From an uncultured Bacilli bacterium (GTDB taxonomy: Bacteria; Bacillota_I; Bacilli_A; RF39; UBA660): DNA of 39,592 bases. The notes under the pieces are model-generated. The model made no database searches and was not told the origin of the DNA. It worked only from the letters and a program-made list of their open reading frames with translations. The stretch spans positions 1 to 39,592 of the forward strand of contig CALVRJ010000010.1 in assembly GCA_944358545.1 (NCBI GenBank), in the 5' to 3' direction. The first letter of the stretch is position 1. Every line of letters begins with the position of its first letter. A program made the translations under genes and the position numbers. Of this stretch, positions 8,175-17,251 are shown piece by piece.

Positions 8175-9726
8175 TAACTTTCCTCCTTAAAAACTTATTT
8201 TTAACAATTTCAAATAAAGACTTAAACTCTTTCGTTTTAAACGTTAAAATTATAAATAATCCCAAAGCAATAATTGAAAGTACAATTGCTTTTATAAACC
8301 AAGTTAAATAATTTGTTGTCACAAATAAACTTGACAAATACGTTACAAACGCCCCTACACCAAGGGTTATTAAAAGATAAGCAAAATACTTAATGAAATA
8401 TTTCTTTGTATTCTTATTTTTGAATAAATATTTATATAAAAGTACTGGATCAGTCCAAAAGAAAGTTAAAGCTTTAGCTAAAGTCGCTCCTAAAAATATT
8501 CCAGCAACCCCAAACCATTTTGCAAATAAAATAGATAAAACAACATTTAAAATAACCTCATATAACGGAACAAGTTTAGCCTTTTCAAATAAACCACTAG
8601 TCGTCCTAAAAGAATAACAAGCAAAATTAACCCCATTAACATAAACATTTAATAAAATTGCAAATACTATAAAAAGTGAAAATAAATATTCTTTGCCTAT
8701 CCATATATTAATAAAATCGTTAATAAGAGCCATTAAAAGTACACATGCAAGTCCAAATATAAAGAAACACATAAACAAAATCTTATAAAATGTTGTTTCT
8801 TTTTTCTCTTCAGTTTCCACTGCATTCAAATTTCCTATACTAGGTTCTAAAGCATTTGTAACCTGATTTAAAAACATTGTTATATAACTTGTAATTAAAT
8901 AATAATTTGAATAAATACCAACCAAAGCCACCCCTAAAACAGAAGACATAACTAAATTAGCTGTTCCGTTTAAAATTGAAGGATTTAACTTATAAAATAT
9001 AAGTGCTTTAACTTTACTGCTAACTTCTTTCCTTTCTTCTTTTGAAAGTGGAATCACATTTTTTTCTTTGATAAACGGAAACATTTTATTAGCTTTTCTA
9101 CTAATTAAAATATTATTAAGTAAAGTACAAATAATTTGAATTACTAAATAAATTATATAGTTTTTTGTTACAATTAAGAAAATAGTCTGTAAAATAACCT
9201 GAATCCACTTAAAAGCTTGACTATAAACAGAAACAATATAATTTTTTTGGTACGCATTAATAACTGCTGTCTTATGTGAATAAAAATACCCAATACAAGT
9301 ATTTACTAAAAACAAAACATAAATAAAATTTAAATTTTCAGGTATTTTTGGTGGATCTTTAATAATTACTCCCATAAACGGAATAACTAAAAGACCAAGA
9401 ATAATCATCGTCAACCCAACAATCGTATAAACCCTTCGGTAATAATTTAAAACTGTTTTTATCTTTTCCTTATCATTTTCCGCAACCGGTTTATACATCA
9501 TATATAAAAGAGCAGTTCCAAAACCAAGTTCCACAAACGAAAGTGTTGATAAAATATTTGAAAAAAGTCCGTTAATACTTAAATAATCATTGGCGAGTAT
9601 TTTAATAAAAATTGTTCTACTTACAAAACTTAAAACTAAAGAGAATAGTTGCATAAGCATCCCAACTAAACTATTTCTCACAAAATTATTAGTTCTACTA
9701 TCAGTTTTCACCGTTTCCTCTTGCAC
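8167..9726 (-). CDS. Wzx-type polysaccharide flippase (MOP/PST family)
   Basis: A 519-residue membrane protein with about twelve to fourteen helices and short loops throughout. Its N-terminus (NFVRNSLVGMLMQLFSLVLS) and the following SRTIFIKILANDYLSINGLF element are typical of the polysaccharide transporter branch of the MOP superfamily. It would move the finished polyprenyl-linked repeat unit across the membrane for the polymerase. I prefer the GTG at 9726 over the TTG at 9732: AGGTGA is 6 bases from the GTG but directly abuts the TTG. It lies 10 bases downstream of the Alg13-like gene. A flippase together with a Wzy-like polymerase in the same operon points to Wzy-dependent assembly rather than ABC export. 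Confidence 0.9.
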   Translation of the reverse strand: MQEETVKTDSRTNNFVRNSLVGMLMQLFSLVLSFVSRTIFIKILANDYLSINGLFSNILSTLSFVELGFGTALLYMMYKPVAENDKEKIKTVLNYYRRVYTIVGLTMIILGLLVIPFMGVIIKDPPKIPENLNFIYVLFLVNTCIGYFYSHKTAVINAYQKNYIVSVYSQAFKWIQVILQTIFLIVTKNYIIYLVIQIICTLLNNILISRKANKMFPFIKEKNVIPLSKEERKEVSSKVKALIFYKLNPSILNGTANLVMSSVLGVALVGIYSNYYLITSYITMFLNQVTNALEPSIGNLNAVETEEKKETTFYKILFMCFFIFGLACVLLMALINDFINIWIGKEYLFSLFIVFAILLNVYVNGVNFACYSFRTTSGLFEKAKLVPLYEVILNVVLSILFAKWFGVAGIFLGATLAKALTFFWTDPVLLYKYLFKNKNTKKYFIKYFAYLLITLGVGAFVTYLSSLFVTTNYLTWFIKAIVLSIIALGLFIILTFKTKEFKSLFEIVKNKFLRRKVNA

Positions 9727-9736
9727 TAACAATCAC

Positions 9737-10213
9737 CTACAACTTTTCTATCTCTTCCATTAACCTATTACAAAAAAATTTATTATTAAACTCATATTCT
9801 TTAGGTTTAAACTTTTTTGATTCATTTAAAACGTTATTAAAATCATCATTTAAATCACATTTTAAAATATATCCTTCTTCGGCAAACTTATTAACTATTT
9901 GTCTTTGATGATTATTTGTATGTTCACTAAGTTCAGCAAGTCTAGGCACAGCTATAATTTTTTTATTATACTTAAGACCTGTCAAAATATTTCCGACTCC
10001 ACCATGAGTTATTAATAAATCACATTTCTTTATATACTCTTCATATTCGTCTTGTGATAATAAATCATATATCTTCATATTATCACTTTTATACAAAGTA
10101 CATCCAGCTTGAACTATTACATCATCAATGATTTTTTCATCTATTGCTTTTTGAACTAAATCAAGCAACCTTTTAAACGGCTTATCTTGAGTTCCTACTG
10201 TAACAAAGACCAT
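9737..10213 (-). CDS. Alg13/PssE-like catalytic subunit of a split glycosyltransferase
   Basis: The 158-residue protein equals the C-terminal, donor-binding half of a GT28 (MurG-like) enzyme. It opens MVFVTVGTQDKPFKRLL and carries the signature LLITHGGVGNI (about 86-96), followed by the nucleotide-binding stretch IIAVPRLAELSEHTNNHQ. Such proteins work only as a pair with a membrane-anchored Alg14-like partner, which is the adjacent upstream gene 9 bases away. In streptococcal capsule loci the pair (Cps14F/G type) usually adds the second sugar, often galactose, to a lipid-linked first sugar. That role is inferred by analogy. GGAGG lies upstream of the ATG. Length is normal for the family. Confidence 0.9.
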   Translation of the reverse strand: MVFVTVGTQDKPFKRLLDLVQKAIDEKIIDDVIVQAGCTLYKSDNMKIYDLLSQDEYEEYIKKCDLLITHGGVGNILTGLKYNKKIIAVPRLAELSEHTNNHQRQIVNKFAEEGYILKCDLNDDFNNVLNESKKFKPKEYEFNNKFFCNRLMEEIEKL

Positions 10214-10222
10214 ATATACCTC

Positions 10223-10696
10223 CTAAAAAATTCCACCAAAATATTTTGCTTTTGGATATAATTTAAGCATACTTTGCCACTGTACAACAAATAAATCAGC
10301 AAATTTATAAACAAGTCTTCCTGTAATTGTCTTAGATTCTATGTTTGCAAACGTTTCAATAAATATTACTTTACTTCCAAAAAGCTTTCCTATAAGACAA
10401 ATAGGCCCCGCAATATGCGCACCAGTTGTTATAATGTATTTTGGTCTAAATCTAATAAATAAAAATAAAGAAATAAAACAATTAGCCAGCAATTTGAACG
10501 GATAAATTAATTTATGATCTTTTGTTCCATAAATTAAAAACTTTATTTTTTTACCAAATTTATCCTTAAGTTTTAAATTATTTTTCGTTTTTTCAGTAAC
10601 TATTTGATAATTAAAATTATCAAATATACGCTTAAGCTGCATAAGTTCATTTAAATGACCACCGGTACTAGCTACAAACCAAGCTTTTTTCTTCAT
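10223..10696 (-). CDS. Alg14/PssD-like membrane anchor subunit of a split glycosyltransferase
   Basis: The 157-residue protein is the acceptor-binding half of the split GT28 enzyme. The N-terminus KAWFVASTGGHLNELMQLK contains the STGGH loop of the family. A hydrophobic segment at about 68-82 (LANCFISLFLFIRF) provides membrane binding, and IITTGAHIAGPICLI and FIETFANIESKTITG follow in the usual order. It recruits the Alg13-like partner encoded just downstream and presents the lipid-linked acceptor. It is the first gene of the second transcription unit, with AGGAG upstream and a TATAAT box at 10717-10722. Length and motif order are normal. Confidence 0.9.
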   Translation of the reverse strand: MKKKAWFVASTGGHLNELMQLKRIFDNFNYQIVTEKTKNNLKLKDKFGKKIKFLIYGTKDHKLIYPFKLLANCFISLFLFIRFRPKYIITTGAHIAGPICLIGKLFGSKVIFIETFANIESKTITGRLVYKFADLFVVQWQSMLKLYPKAKYFGGIF

Positions 10697-10716
10697 ATAT
10701 TTCAGCTCCTATCTTC

Positions 10717-10722
10717 ATTATA
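10717..10722 (-). promoter_or_regulatory. Minus-10 box of the second capsule transcription unit
   Basis: TATAAT on the minus strand (10722-10717), about 20 bases upstream of the Alg14-like ATG and just after the terminator of the preceding gene. No convincing minus-35 is present 16-18 bases upstream (a TTTATT-like hexamer at best). Its place between a terminator and a gene start supports it being real. Confidence 0.5.
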
Positions 10723-10746
10723 CACGAAAAAATGCTAATAATAAAG

Positions 10747-10774
10747 AAAAAAAGTTCAAGATAAAATCTCGAAC
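10747..10774 (-). terminator. Rho-independent terminator of the first capsule unit
   Basis: Minus-strand hairpin with a 9-base stem containing one G-U pair (10774-10766 with 10762-10754), a TTT loop and a run of seven T (10753-10747). It begins at the stop codon of the large fusion gene. It splits the locus into two transcription units. Confidence 0.85.
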
Positions 10775-13700
10775 TATTTCAAATTCCCTGTTTCATCAAG
10801 CAAGAAAAGTAAAAGCTCTGAAGCCGTCCATGTATGAAGTGGAGAAATTTCGTTATTTACTAAATAACTATCAATTACCTTCATCTTCTTATAATTAGCT
10901 TCACTACCCTTTTTCTCATAAGAAATTGGATATAAGTTTTTATTTAAATAAATCTTTCCCCTACCTGTTTTATGATATTGAGCAATCGAAAGATAAGGAT
11001 AATCTTCAGACAAATTATTTTCAAAATACGCTGTCGAACTTTTTCCATACCACCAAGTTAATCCATCATAACTATCTTCTGTATCATAATTAGCAAAAGA
11101 ATTCTTAAAACCTAGAGACTTCATTCCAAAATTATACCACTTATTTTGATAAGTATCATGATAACCACCGTCAGTAAATCCGTGTAAATAAAAACCATTT
11201 TCATTATTTGAAGCATTTTTTAAAGCTTCCATTCGAATATCTTCAATCAAATCATTATGGTCGTTTTTAGAAATAGAAACAATATATAAAAGTTCTCCTA
11301 AATTATCTGGCTCCGCATTATCTGCATTCTGCTTATCGTAAACATCATCAATTGAAGAAATCCAGTCATCTATTAATTCTACATTATCTGTTTGCTTCAA
11401 AACCATCGCCATCATTGCTGCATCACGATACCACGGCTTATCATAAACAAATATATTGGGATATGGCATTGAATTTTTTATATTAAATAATATCTCTCCA
11501 TATAAAACCTTTTTCATATTTTTATATTTTTGATTATTAAAGCTTTCTAGATTAATATATTTATCTGTCCCTCTAATAATTTCTTTATTATCATCAGTGT
11601 AAACAAATACGCCATCTTCATTTTCATATATTTTAACTTTTTTACCATCTTTTGTAATAAGCACAACCATATATTCATTTGGAATAATTAAATATTTTGA
11701 AACATTCCATTTATATAAAACTTTACCCGTTGACGTATCAGTAATCATACCATCTTTATATAGTAGTTTTAATCTGTTTCCAAAGCCAAACAAATAATAA
11801 TCATCTGGACCAACATCCACTAATTCTGTACTATAATTATTTATAAAATTATCATATTCATCGCAATAATCCAAATAACTTTCATATTCCGAAGTAAAAC
11901 TTTTTTTAATTTCATCATTGCCTTTTTTTACAACTTCTTTTACTTCTCTTTGATTTATATTATCTAATTGAATTCCAAATAACTTTCCATGAACTGGTGC
12001 TGTTTTTATTCCAATAAAAATCAGGCTTAATGTATAAAAGCAAACAACAATCGCAAACACATTTTGCACCTTCTTGTCTTTTTTTATTATATTTTTATAA
12101 ATTAAATAAATCAAAATATAACAAGTAAAAGTAATCAATAAAATTAAAAATAACAAATCAAAGCCACTCATTACACTTCTAAAATAATTTGAATGCAAGA
12201 TATTCCCTGCTACCGAAAGAATAAATCTAAAATCAATAAAATTAACAGTAAATTCAATTAAAAGTATCATTAACAAAACATAATTTAATATTTTATTCTT
12301 TCTTTCATTTTTAAATGGTTTATAATTAATAAACAAAAGTAAAAAAGGTAAATATAAGAAATGACAAGAATACAAAAACGGTTGCGAACCATATACTAAA
12401 TGCAGACATGTATTAAAACTTAAAGCTAAAATCACACCGATATTTAACCATAAGTTTTTTCTAAAATTTCTTATAACAAAATATAAAACTAATCCATAAA
12501 ATACAATAAAAGCAAATACCGATAGAACTCTTGTTTCCCCAAAAGTAATCATATAACTATTACTTTCTGAAGTTTCAACTGACAATTTTGAAGCAACTAA
12601 AGAATTAATATAAACATCTTTAAATACATCTTTTATTTTATCCAAAGTAACATTATAATCAGTATATTTTTCTTCCTCTTTATAATTATCTTCTGACTCA
12701 TAAATTAAAGTAGTATTAGACCAAACTAAGTTTTGAACATAAGAAAGTCCAATAGTTAAAACAACTACCAATATATTTACAAATAATATCTTTTTTAAAC
12801 TTATTTTCTTTGAAAACAATAAAATTAATGAAACAATTAAAAAGATAAAATAATTAGTAACCGTAAAAGCAACCGAAGATATACCAAGTAAAACTAAAAA
12901 GAAAATATTCTTATTAGAAACATCTTTAGATTTAAATATTTTTATAGTTTGATACCAAAGTAAAATCAAAAAGAATGCTGCAACATTATAAACTTCTATT
13001 CCTGCCGTAAAAACAAAATAAGTAAAAGAAAATCCAAATAAAGAACATATTAAAATTTTAAATAATTTATTATCAGAAAATATTGAACCAATTAAATACA
13101 AAACAACTACAGATAAACTACTGATTAATGATGAAAAAATTATTAGTGATAACATACTATCATTAGTAATTCCATTAAAAAATAAAATAATAGGTTCAAT
13201 AAAAATGACATACAAAGGATGAACTCTTATTCTATAATGATCTCCTAATATATTAGAAAAATCGCCAATAACTCTTGCTGTATCCGAATCAAAAAGTAAA
13301 TCATAATTATTCTTAAAATCATAATTATATGAAAGAAAAACACCAATAATCAAATAAAAAGTCAAAAAGAATATAAATAATCCAAACGCAACTTTTCTAT
13401 TTCTTTTTTTTCTAATAATTTTATCATTCCAAATTGTAACCTTATCATCACAAGCATAAAAAGATTCATTAGCCATATTTACTAAGGGTAAATCTTCTTC
13501 AAGACAAGTGTAAATTTTGTCAATCTTTTTATTTTTAAGTCTTTTTAACTTTTCTTTTCCATCACAATATTTGCCATCAATATTGCCAGTTTTTAAATTA
13601 TATTTATTCCCAATAACCATTATCTTATATTTTAACTCAAAAAACTCTTTGAACAAAAACTCTGGTACATCACTAGTAACACATATTTTTTTGTTTTCAC

Positions 13701-13986
13701 TATTAATAGTTGCTAAAAAATTATCATCTATTTTTTTTGAATACTTTTTCCAAAAATCTTCTACCAAAAAATTCTTGTCATCAAAAAAAACCATAAAAGA
13801 ATAAAATTTTTCAATGTATCTTTTCTTATCAATAATTCTAAATAAACTTAAAAATTTGTAAAACAAAATTATTGGTAAATAAAAAATTATACTAATTTTT
13901 TTACTTAAAGCAAAAAACAAGAAATCAAAATTAACATTCCCTTTATAAATAGTTTTATTAAGATTATAAACCCAAAGTTTCTGCAT
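10774..13986 (-). CDS. Three-part fusion: degenerate HAD domain, GT-C membrane glycosyltransferase, glycosidase-like domain
   Basis: A 1070-residue protein. Residues 1-190 match HAD-IB phosphatases in order (motif II at VTSD about 103-106, then NKYNLKTGNIDGKYCDGKEK). Motif I, normally DxD, reads NLN (Asn8, Asn10), and motif IV has become TCLEED, so the domain is probably inactive. From about 198 to 650 there are about twelve membrane helices. The first outer loop has DSDTARV (233-239) and RVHPLYV, typical of GT-C enzymes that use polyprenyl-phosphate sugars. Residues 650-1070 are extracytoplasmic and end in an (alpha/alpha)6 glycosidase-like fold, with KPWYRDAAMM at 850-859, AEPDNLGELLY and LHTWTASELLLFLLD at the C-terminus. 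The start was moved from 14010 to ATG 13986, which has GGAGG 9 bases upstream. It overlaps ubiA by 23 bases. The donor is probably made by the neighbouring UbiA or GtrB enzyme (inference). Confidence 0.8.
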   Translation of the reverse strand: MQKLWVYNLNKTIYKGNVNFDFLFFALSKKISIIFYLPIILFYKFLSLFRIIDKKRYIEKFYSFMVFFDDKNFLVEDFWKKYSKKIDDNFLATINSENKKICVTSDVPEFLFKEFFELKYKIMVIGNKYNLKTGNIDGKYCDGKEKLKRLKNKKIDKIYTCLEEDLPLVNMANESFYACDDKVTIWNDKIIRKKRNRKVAFGLFIFFLTFYLIIGVFLSYNYDFKNNYDLLFDSDTARVIGDFSNILGDHYRIRVHPLYVIFIEPIILFFNGITNDSMLSLIIFSSLISSLSVVVLYLIGSIFSDNKLFKILICSLFGFSFTYFVFTAGIEVYNVAAFFLILLWYQTIKIFKSKDVSNKNIFFLVLLGISSVAFTVTNYFIFLIVSLILLFSKKISLKKILFVNILVVVLTIGLSYVQNLVWSNTTLIYESEDNYKEEEKYTDYNVTLDKIKDVFKDVYINSLVASKLSVETSESNSYMITFGETRVLSVFAFIVFYGLVLYFVIRNFRKNLWLNIGVILALSFNTCLHLVYGSQPFLYSCHFLYLPFLLLFINYKPFKNERKNKILNYVLLMILLIEFTVNFIDFRFILSVAGNILHSNYFRSVMSGFDLLFLILLITFTCYILIYLIYKNIIKKDKKVQNVFAIVVCFYTLSLIFIGIKTAPVHGKLFGIQLDNINQREVKEVVKKGNDEIKKSFTSEYESYLDYCDEYDNFINNYSTELVDVGPDDYYLFGFGNRLKLLYKDGMITDTSTGKVLYKWNVSKYLIIPNEYMVVLITKDGKKVKIYENEDGVFVYTDDNKEIIRGTDKYINLESFNNQKYKNMKKVLYGEILFNIKNSMPYPNIFVYDKPWYRDAAMMAMVLKQTDNVELIDDWISSIDDVYDKQNADNAEPDNLGELLYIVSISKNDHNDLIEDIRMEALKNASNNENGFYLHGFTDGGYHDTYQNKWYNFGMKSLGFKNSFANYDTEDSYDGLTWWYGKSSTAYFENNLSEDYPYLSIAQYHKTGRGKIYLNKNLYPISYEKKGSEANYKKMKVIDSYLVNNEISPLHTWTASELLLFLLDETGNLK

Positions 13987-14854
13987 ACAATACTCCTCCG
14001 ACATACACAATATAAATAATTGTTGCGATAATTAAAGTTTTATCATGTGTAAGTACGTCAACCGGATCACCAAGTGAATCACTTTCAACAATTAAACTAT
14101 ATCTCATTACTATAAATACAACTATAATTATGCTATAAATAAGCAATTTACTAACATTATCAGATACTCCTAAAATACACCACAAAGAATAAAATACCAA
14201 AGTTAAAGCCAAAAAAACATACATAAATTTATCTAAAAATTCCTTACTATAGTATTTTAAAACTGGCCTACTATCTTTACTTTTTATATATTCTCCCCTT
14301 CTCTTTCCAACAACCAAATAGAAAGACAAAGCTAATATAGTTAAATAAAGCCAATCAGAAACAGGTGTCTGTATCGCATATCCACCAAAATAAACTCTAA
14401 TTAAAAATCCGAAAGCAAGTATAAAAATATCCACTATTGGAATATGCTTTGCCCATTTACTATAAATTACGTTTAAAATCAAATATAATAATAAGCATAA
14501 TGTTGTTACAACAAACGCCTCAAAACTAAACAATAAATATTTATATAATAGAGTTTGGGTACCCAAACTCACTATCAACATGATAGTGAATATTAAATAT
14601 GCCTTTTTTATACTTATCTCTCCACTAGCAATAGGTCTATTCTTTTTAACCGGATGTTTTCTATCCTTTTCAACATCTTGTATATCATTAAAAACATACA
14701 CAGCAGAAGCAATAAAAGAAAATGCTAAAAACTCTGTTAAAGTAATTAAAAATAATTTACCATTTAACAAGTTACCGCTAAAAACAAGTGGTAAAAAAAT
14801 TAAAAAATTTTTAATATAATGTTTTATTCTAAGTAATCTTATATATTTCTTCAT
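13964..14854 (-). CDS. UbiA-family polyprenyl-phosphate phosphoribosyltransferase (DPPR-synthase-like)
   Basis: A 296-residue membrane protein with about nine helices. The first catalytic loop reads NDIQDVEKDRKHPVKKNRP (56-74). The HPxK element and the following IASG distinguish decaprenyl-phosphate phosphoribose synthases (Rv3806c type) from UbiA quinone enzymes. The second loop, SKWAKHIPIVDIFILAFGF, and a late DPVDVLTHDKTL element also fit that branch. These enzymes join phosphoribosyl pyrophosphate to a polyprenyl phosphate, giving a lipid-linked pentose phosphate used by outer-face GT-C enzymes. Such a GT-C enzyme is encoded by the next gene, overlapping by 23 bases. No DprE1/DprE2 epimerase is in the window, so ribofuranose rather than arabinose is the simpler guess. 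It is coupled to the acyltransferase gene by an ATGA overlap. Confidence 0.8.
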   Translation of the reverse strand: MKKYIRLLRIKHYIKNFLIFLPLVFSGNLLNGKLFLITLTEFLAFSFIASAVYVFNDIQDVEKDRKHPVKKNRPIASGEISIKKAYLIFTIMLIVSLGTQTLLYKYLLFSFEAFVVTTLCLLLYLILNVIYSKWAKHIPIVDIFILAFGFLIRVYFGGYAIQTPVSDWLYLTILALSFYLVVGKRRGEYIKSKDSRPVLKYYSKEFLDKFMYVFLALTLVFYSLWCILGVSDNVSKLLIYSIIIVVFIVMRYSLIVESDSLGDPVDVLTHDKTLIIATIIYIVYVGGVLYAETLGL

Positions 14855-15990
14855 GAAACCACCTCATTAATTTTGTCAGTATAATAATTAATATACATTT
14901 TAATTTTTTTCAGCATTTTCATTTTTACCAAAATTTTAAAAATAAATGCTCTTATTCTTTCTATTACAATACAAATGATAAATATTAAAATCATCATTAA
15001 AAGCATATATAAAACATATTCTAAAGTATAATTAAAATAATTTGTATTTAAATGCAGAAATTCATAAACAAATTGTTTAACAAGTTTGTTTTCAGTTATT
15101 AAATAAACTCCTAAACAATATGGACTTATCATTAAAACAATCTTTGACAACAAATTATTTTTAATCTTTAAATTCCAAAAAATATAAAAATATGCTACAG
15201 TCTGTATTATTATAATAGGATTACTATAATTAAGACGATAAGAAACAAAATTATCACCGATTATATGTAAAAATGACCCATCAAATCGTTGCATTATAAT
15301 TCCTAACTTATATAACGCTAAATTCAAAAAAGCACATAAAATAAATATAAAAATCGAAATAACAGTTCTCTTTTTTGACGACATCTTTTTAATAAAACAA
15401 TGGTCAAAAATACTATATTTTCCTAGATAAGCACCTATAAAATATAAAGTAATCATTTGAATTAATGAATGTCCATCATTTAATATAATTGAATCGCCAC
15501 TAAATAATGGTAAAACTGAAAAACAAATAAACAATAAGATAAGTAATACAAAATGCTGTTTTTTACCAATATTATTTATTAAGATGTTTAGAAATGGACA
15601 TAAAGCATATAAAAGTACATATTTCATAATAAACCAATAATTGTCATTCATATCAATAGGCATTATATTCAAAGCTAAAATATCAGCTGCATATATGTAA
15701 TGAAAACAAAATGCAAAAATTAAAACAAAAAATATTCGATAAAACCAAGAAACTCCAAGCAAATTCAGAATCTTATTAAATTTAAACTTCTTTTTATACT
15801 GAAAAAATCCCATTAAAATAACAAATGAATTAACATGTACAATTATTATGGCTAAAATAATGTCAAATAATCTTCCATAATTATCAACAACATTATCAAA
15901 TCCTCCATGAATTATAATATGCCACAAAACAATCATTAACATAGAAATAATTCTCATTAATTCAAAATTAACCATTATTTTATTTTTCAT
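14851..15990 (-). CDS. Acyltransferase family 3 membrane protein
   Basis: A complete 379-residue family-3 acyltransferase with about ten helices. The start KNKIMVNFELMRIISMLMIV leads into VLWHIIIHGG, which carries the conserved His residues at the end of helix 1. Members of this family O-acetylate or succinylate cell-surface polysaccharides, taking the acyl group across the membrane. It is the second gene of the first unit, 12 bases after gtrB, and overlaps ubiA by ATGA. No clear ribosome site precedes the ATG, so it may depend on coupling with gtrB. An internal ATG six codons in (MVNFEL) is an alternative start. Its stop codon is TGA. Confidence 0.85.
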   Translation of the reverse strand: MKNKIMVNFELMRIISMLMIVLWHIIIHGGFDNVVDNYGRLFDIILAIIIVHVNSFVILMGFFQYKKKFKFNKILNLLGVSWFYRIFFVLIFAFCFHYIYAADILALNIMPIDMNDNYWFIMKYVLLYALCPFLNILINNIGKKQHFVLLILLFICFSVLPLFSGDSIILNDGHSLIQMITLYFIGAYLGKYSIFDHCFIKKMSSKKRTVISIFIFILCAFLNLALYKLGIIMQRFDGSFLHIIGDNFVSYRLNYSNPIIIIQTVAYFYIFWNLKIKNNLLSKIVLMISPYCLGVYLITENKLVKQFVYEFLHLNTNYFNYTLEYVLYMLLMMILIFIICIVIERIRAFIFKILVKMKMLKKIKMYINYYTDKINEVVS

Positions 15991-16002
15991 AAACTACATC
16001 AA

Positions 16003-16938
16003 CTACTTCTTGTCTTTTTCTGTTTCTGAAATTATATATATTGGGCGTCTTTTAACTTCTAAATACGCTTTTGACAAATATTGTCCCATTATTCCAACGC
16101 AAAGAAGCTGAACACCACCAATAAAAAACATTATACATACCATACTTGGCCATCCACTAGTTGGATCACCAAACATTATCGTTCTTACAATAATAAAGAT
16201 TATAATAAGAAATGCTACAAAACAAAATAAAATTCCCATAACAGATGCGATAGACAAAGGTACTGTCGAAAAAGCTACAATACTATCTAAAGAATATAAA
16301 AACAATTTCCAAAAAGACCATTTTGTTTCACCTGCAACTCTAGGAGTATTTTCATATTCAAGCCATTTTGTTCTATAACCTACCCAAGAAAAAATTCCTT
16401 TTGAAAATCTATTATATTCTTTCAAAGATAAAACTGAATTAACCATTTGCCTTGTCATAAGTCTAAAATCCCTTGCGCCATCGACAATCTCAGTTTTAGA
16501 TATTTTGTTAATAATTTTATAATAAAGCCTTGCAAAAAAGCTTCTTATAATAGGTTCTCCTTTTCTCGAAACTCTTCTTGTTGCCACACTATCATATTCT
16601 CCACTCTCTAAAATCTCATACATTTCATGAAGAAGAGCTGGTGGATCTTGTAAATCAGCATCCATAATTGCAACATAATCACCAGTTGCCGCCTCAAGTC
16701 CTGCATACATTGCCGCTTCTTTTCCAAAGTTTCGTGAAAAAGAAATATATCTTACATCGTCTTTGCTAGAAAGCTTTCTGAGTATTTCTAATGTTTTATC
16801 ACTTGAGCCATCGTTTACAAAAATCATTTCAAAAGAAACACCTTTAAAATCACTTTTTATTTTTTGAATTTCATCATAAAACAAATTAACTGTTTCTTCC
16901 TCATTATAACATGGAACAACTAAAGATATTTTTTTCAT
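16003..16938 (-). CDS. GtrB/DPM1-type polyprenyl-phosphate glycosyltransferase
   Basis: A 311-residue GT2 enzyme of the bactoprenol glucosyl transferase branch. MKKISLVVPCYNEEETVNLF opens the catalytic domain, VNDGSSDKT lies at 41-49, and the metal site MDADLQDPP at 92-100 is diagnostic. GARDFRLMTRQMV and RVAGETKWSFWKL follow in the usual order. Two C-terminal helices (about 225-255 and 262-292) form the membrane anchor seen in GtrB. The enzyme makes polyprenyl-phosphate hexose, probably glucose, as the donor for a GT-C enzyme acting outside the membrane. The large fusion protein of the same operon is the natural partner. It is the first gene of the unit, with GGTGGTGAT upstream of its ATG. 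Confidence 0.9.
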   Translation of the reverse strand: MKKISLVVPCYNEEETVNLFYDEIQKIKSDFKGVSFEMIFVNDGSSDKTLEILRKLSSKDDVRYISFSRNFGKEAAMYAGLEAATGDYVAIMDADLQDPPALLHEMYEILESGEYDSVATRRVSRKGEPIIRSFFARLYYKIINKISKTEIVDGARDFRLMTRQMVNSVLSLKEYNRFSKGIFSWVGYRTKWLEYENTPRVAGETKWSFWKLFLYSLDSIVAFSTVPLSIASVMGILFCFVAFLIIIFIIVRTIMFGDPTSGWPSMVCIMFFIGGVQLLCVGIMGQYLSKAYLEVKRRPIYIISETEKDKK

Positions 16939-16966
16939 TTATATCACCACCATCTTGTCCATGTAA

Positions 16967-16975
16967 ATTATAGCA
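16967..16975 (-). promoter_or_regulatory. Extended minus-10 promoter of the first capsule unit
   Basis: TGCTATAAT on the minus strand (16975-16967), about 28 bases upstream of the gtrB ATG. The TGN extension compensates for a poor minus-35. It is the only good candidate in the 313-base divergent gap. Confidence 0.6.
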
Positions 16976-17251
16976 TATTTATAATAATAACAAAAGGCTT
17001 AATAATAAATATATATAGGAGAAATCTATATAGCCTGCATAAAGATACCAACAAAAAGCATTTCTAATATAAAATAAAGTACAAATAAAACAAAATATTT
17101 AAAAATTTAATAAAATCTGAACAATTTTAAATACTAATTAAAATAATAAATGTCAAATCATAGTCAAACAAAAGCAACAAAAAAAGAAAATTATTGTCAA
17201 AATATATGAAATAAATTGTATTTCCTGTATAATTATAATAGGGTGAGAAAT
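16976..17251. other. Divergent intergenic region between the capsule locus and the PASTA gene
   Basis: Very A+T-rich. It holds a small hairpin near 17018-17038 (tatag/ctata arms) and two overlapping TATAAT hexamers at 17228-17239. These could start transcription of the PASTA gene with a leader of about ten bases; no good minus-35 is spaced for them. A short minus-strand reading frame here has no ribosome site and low-complexity content, and I do not call it. Confidence 0.4.
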
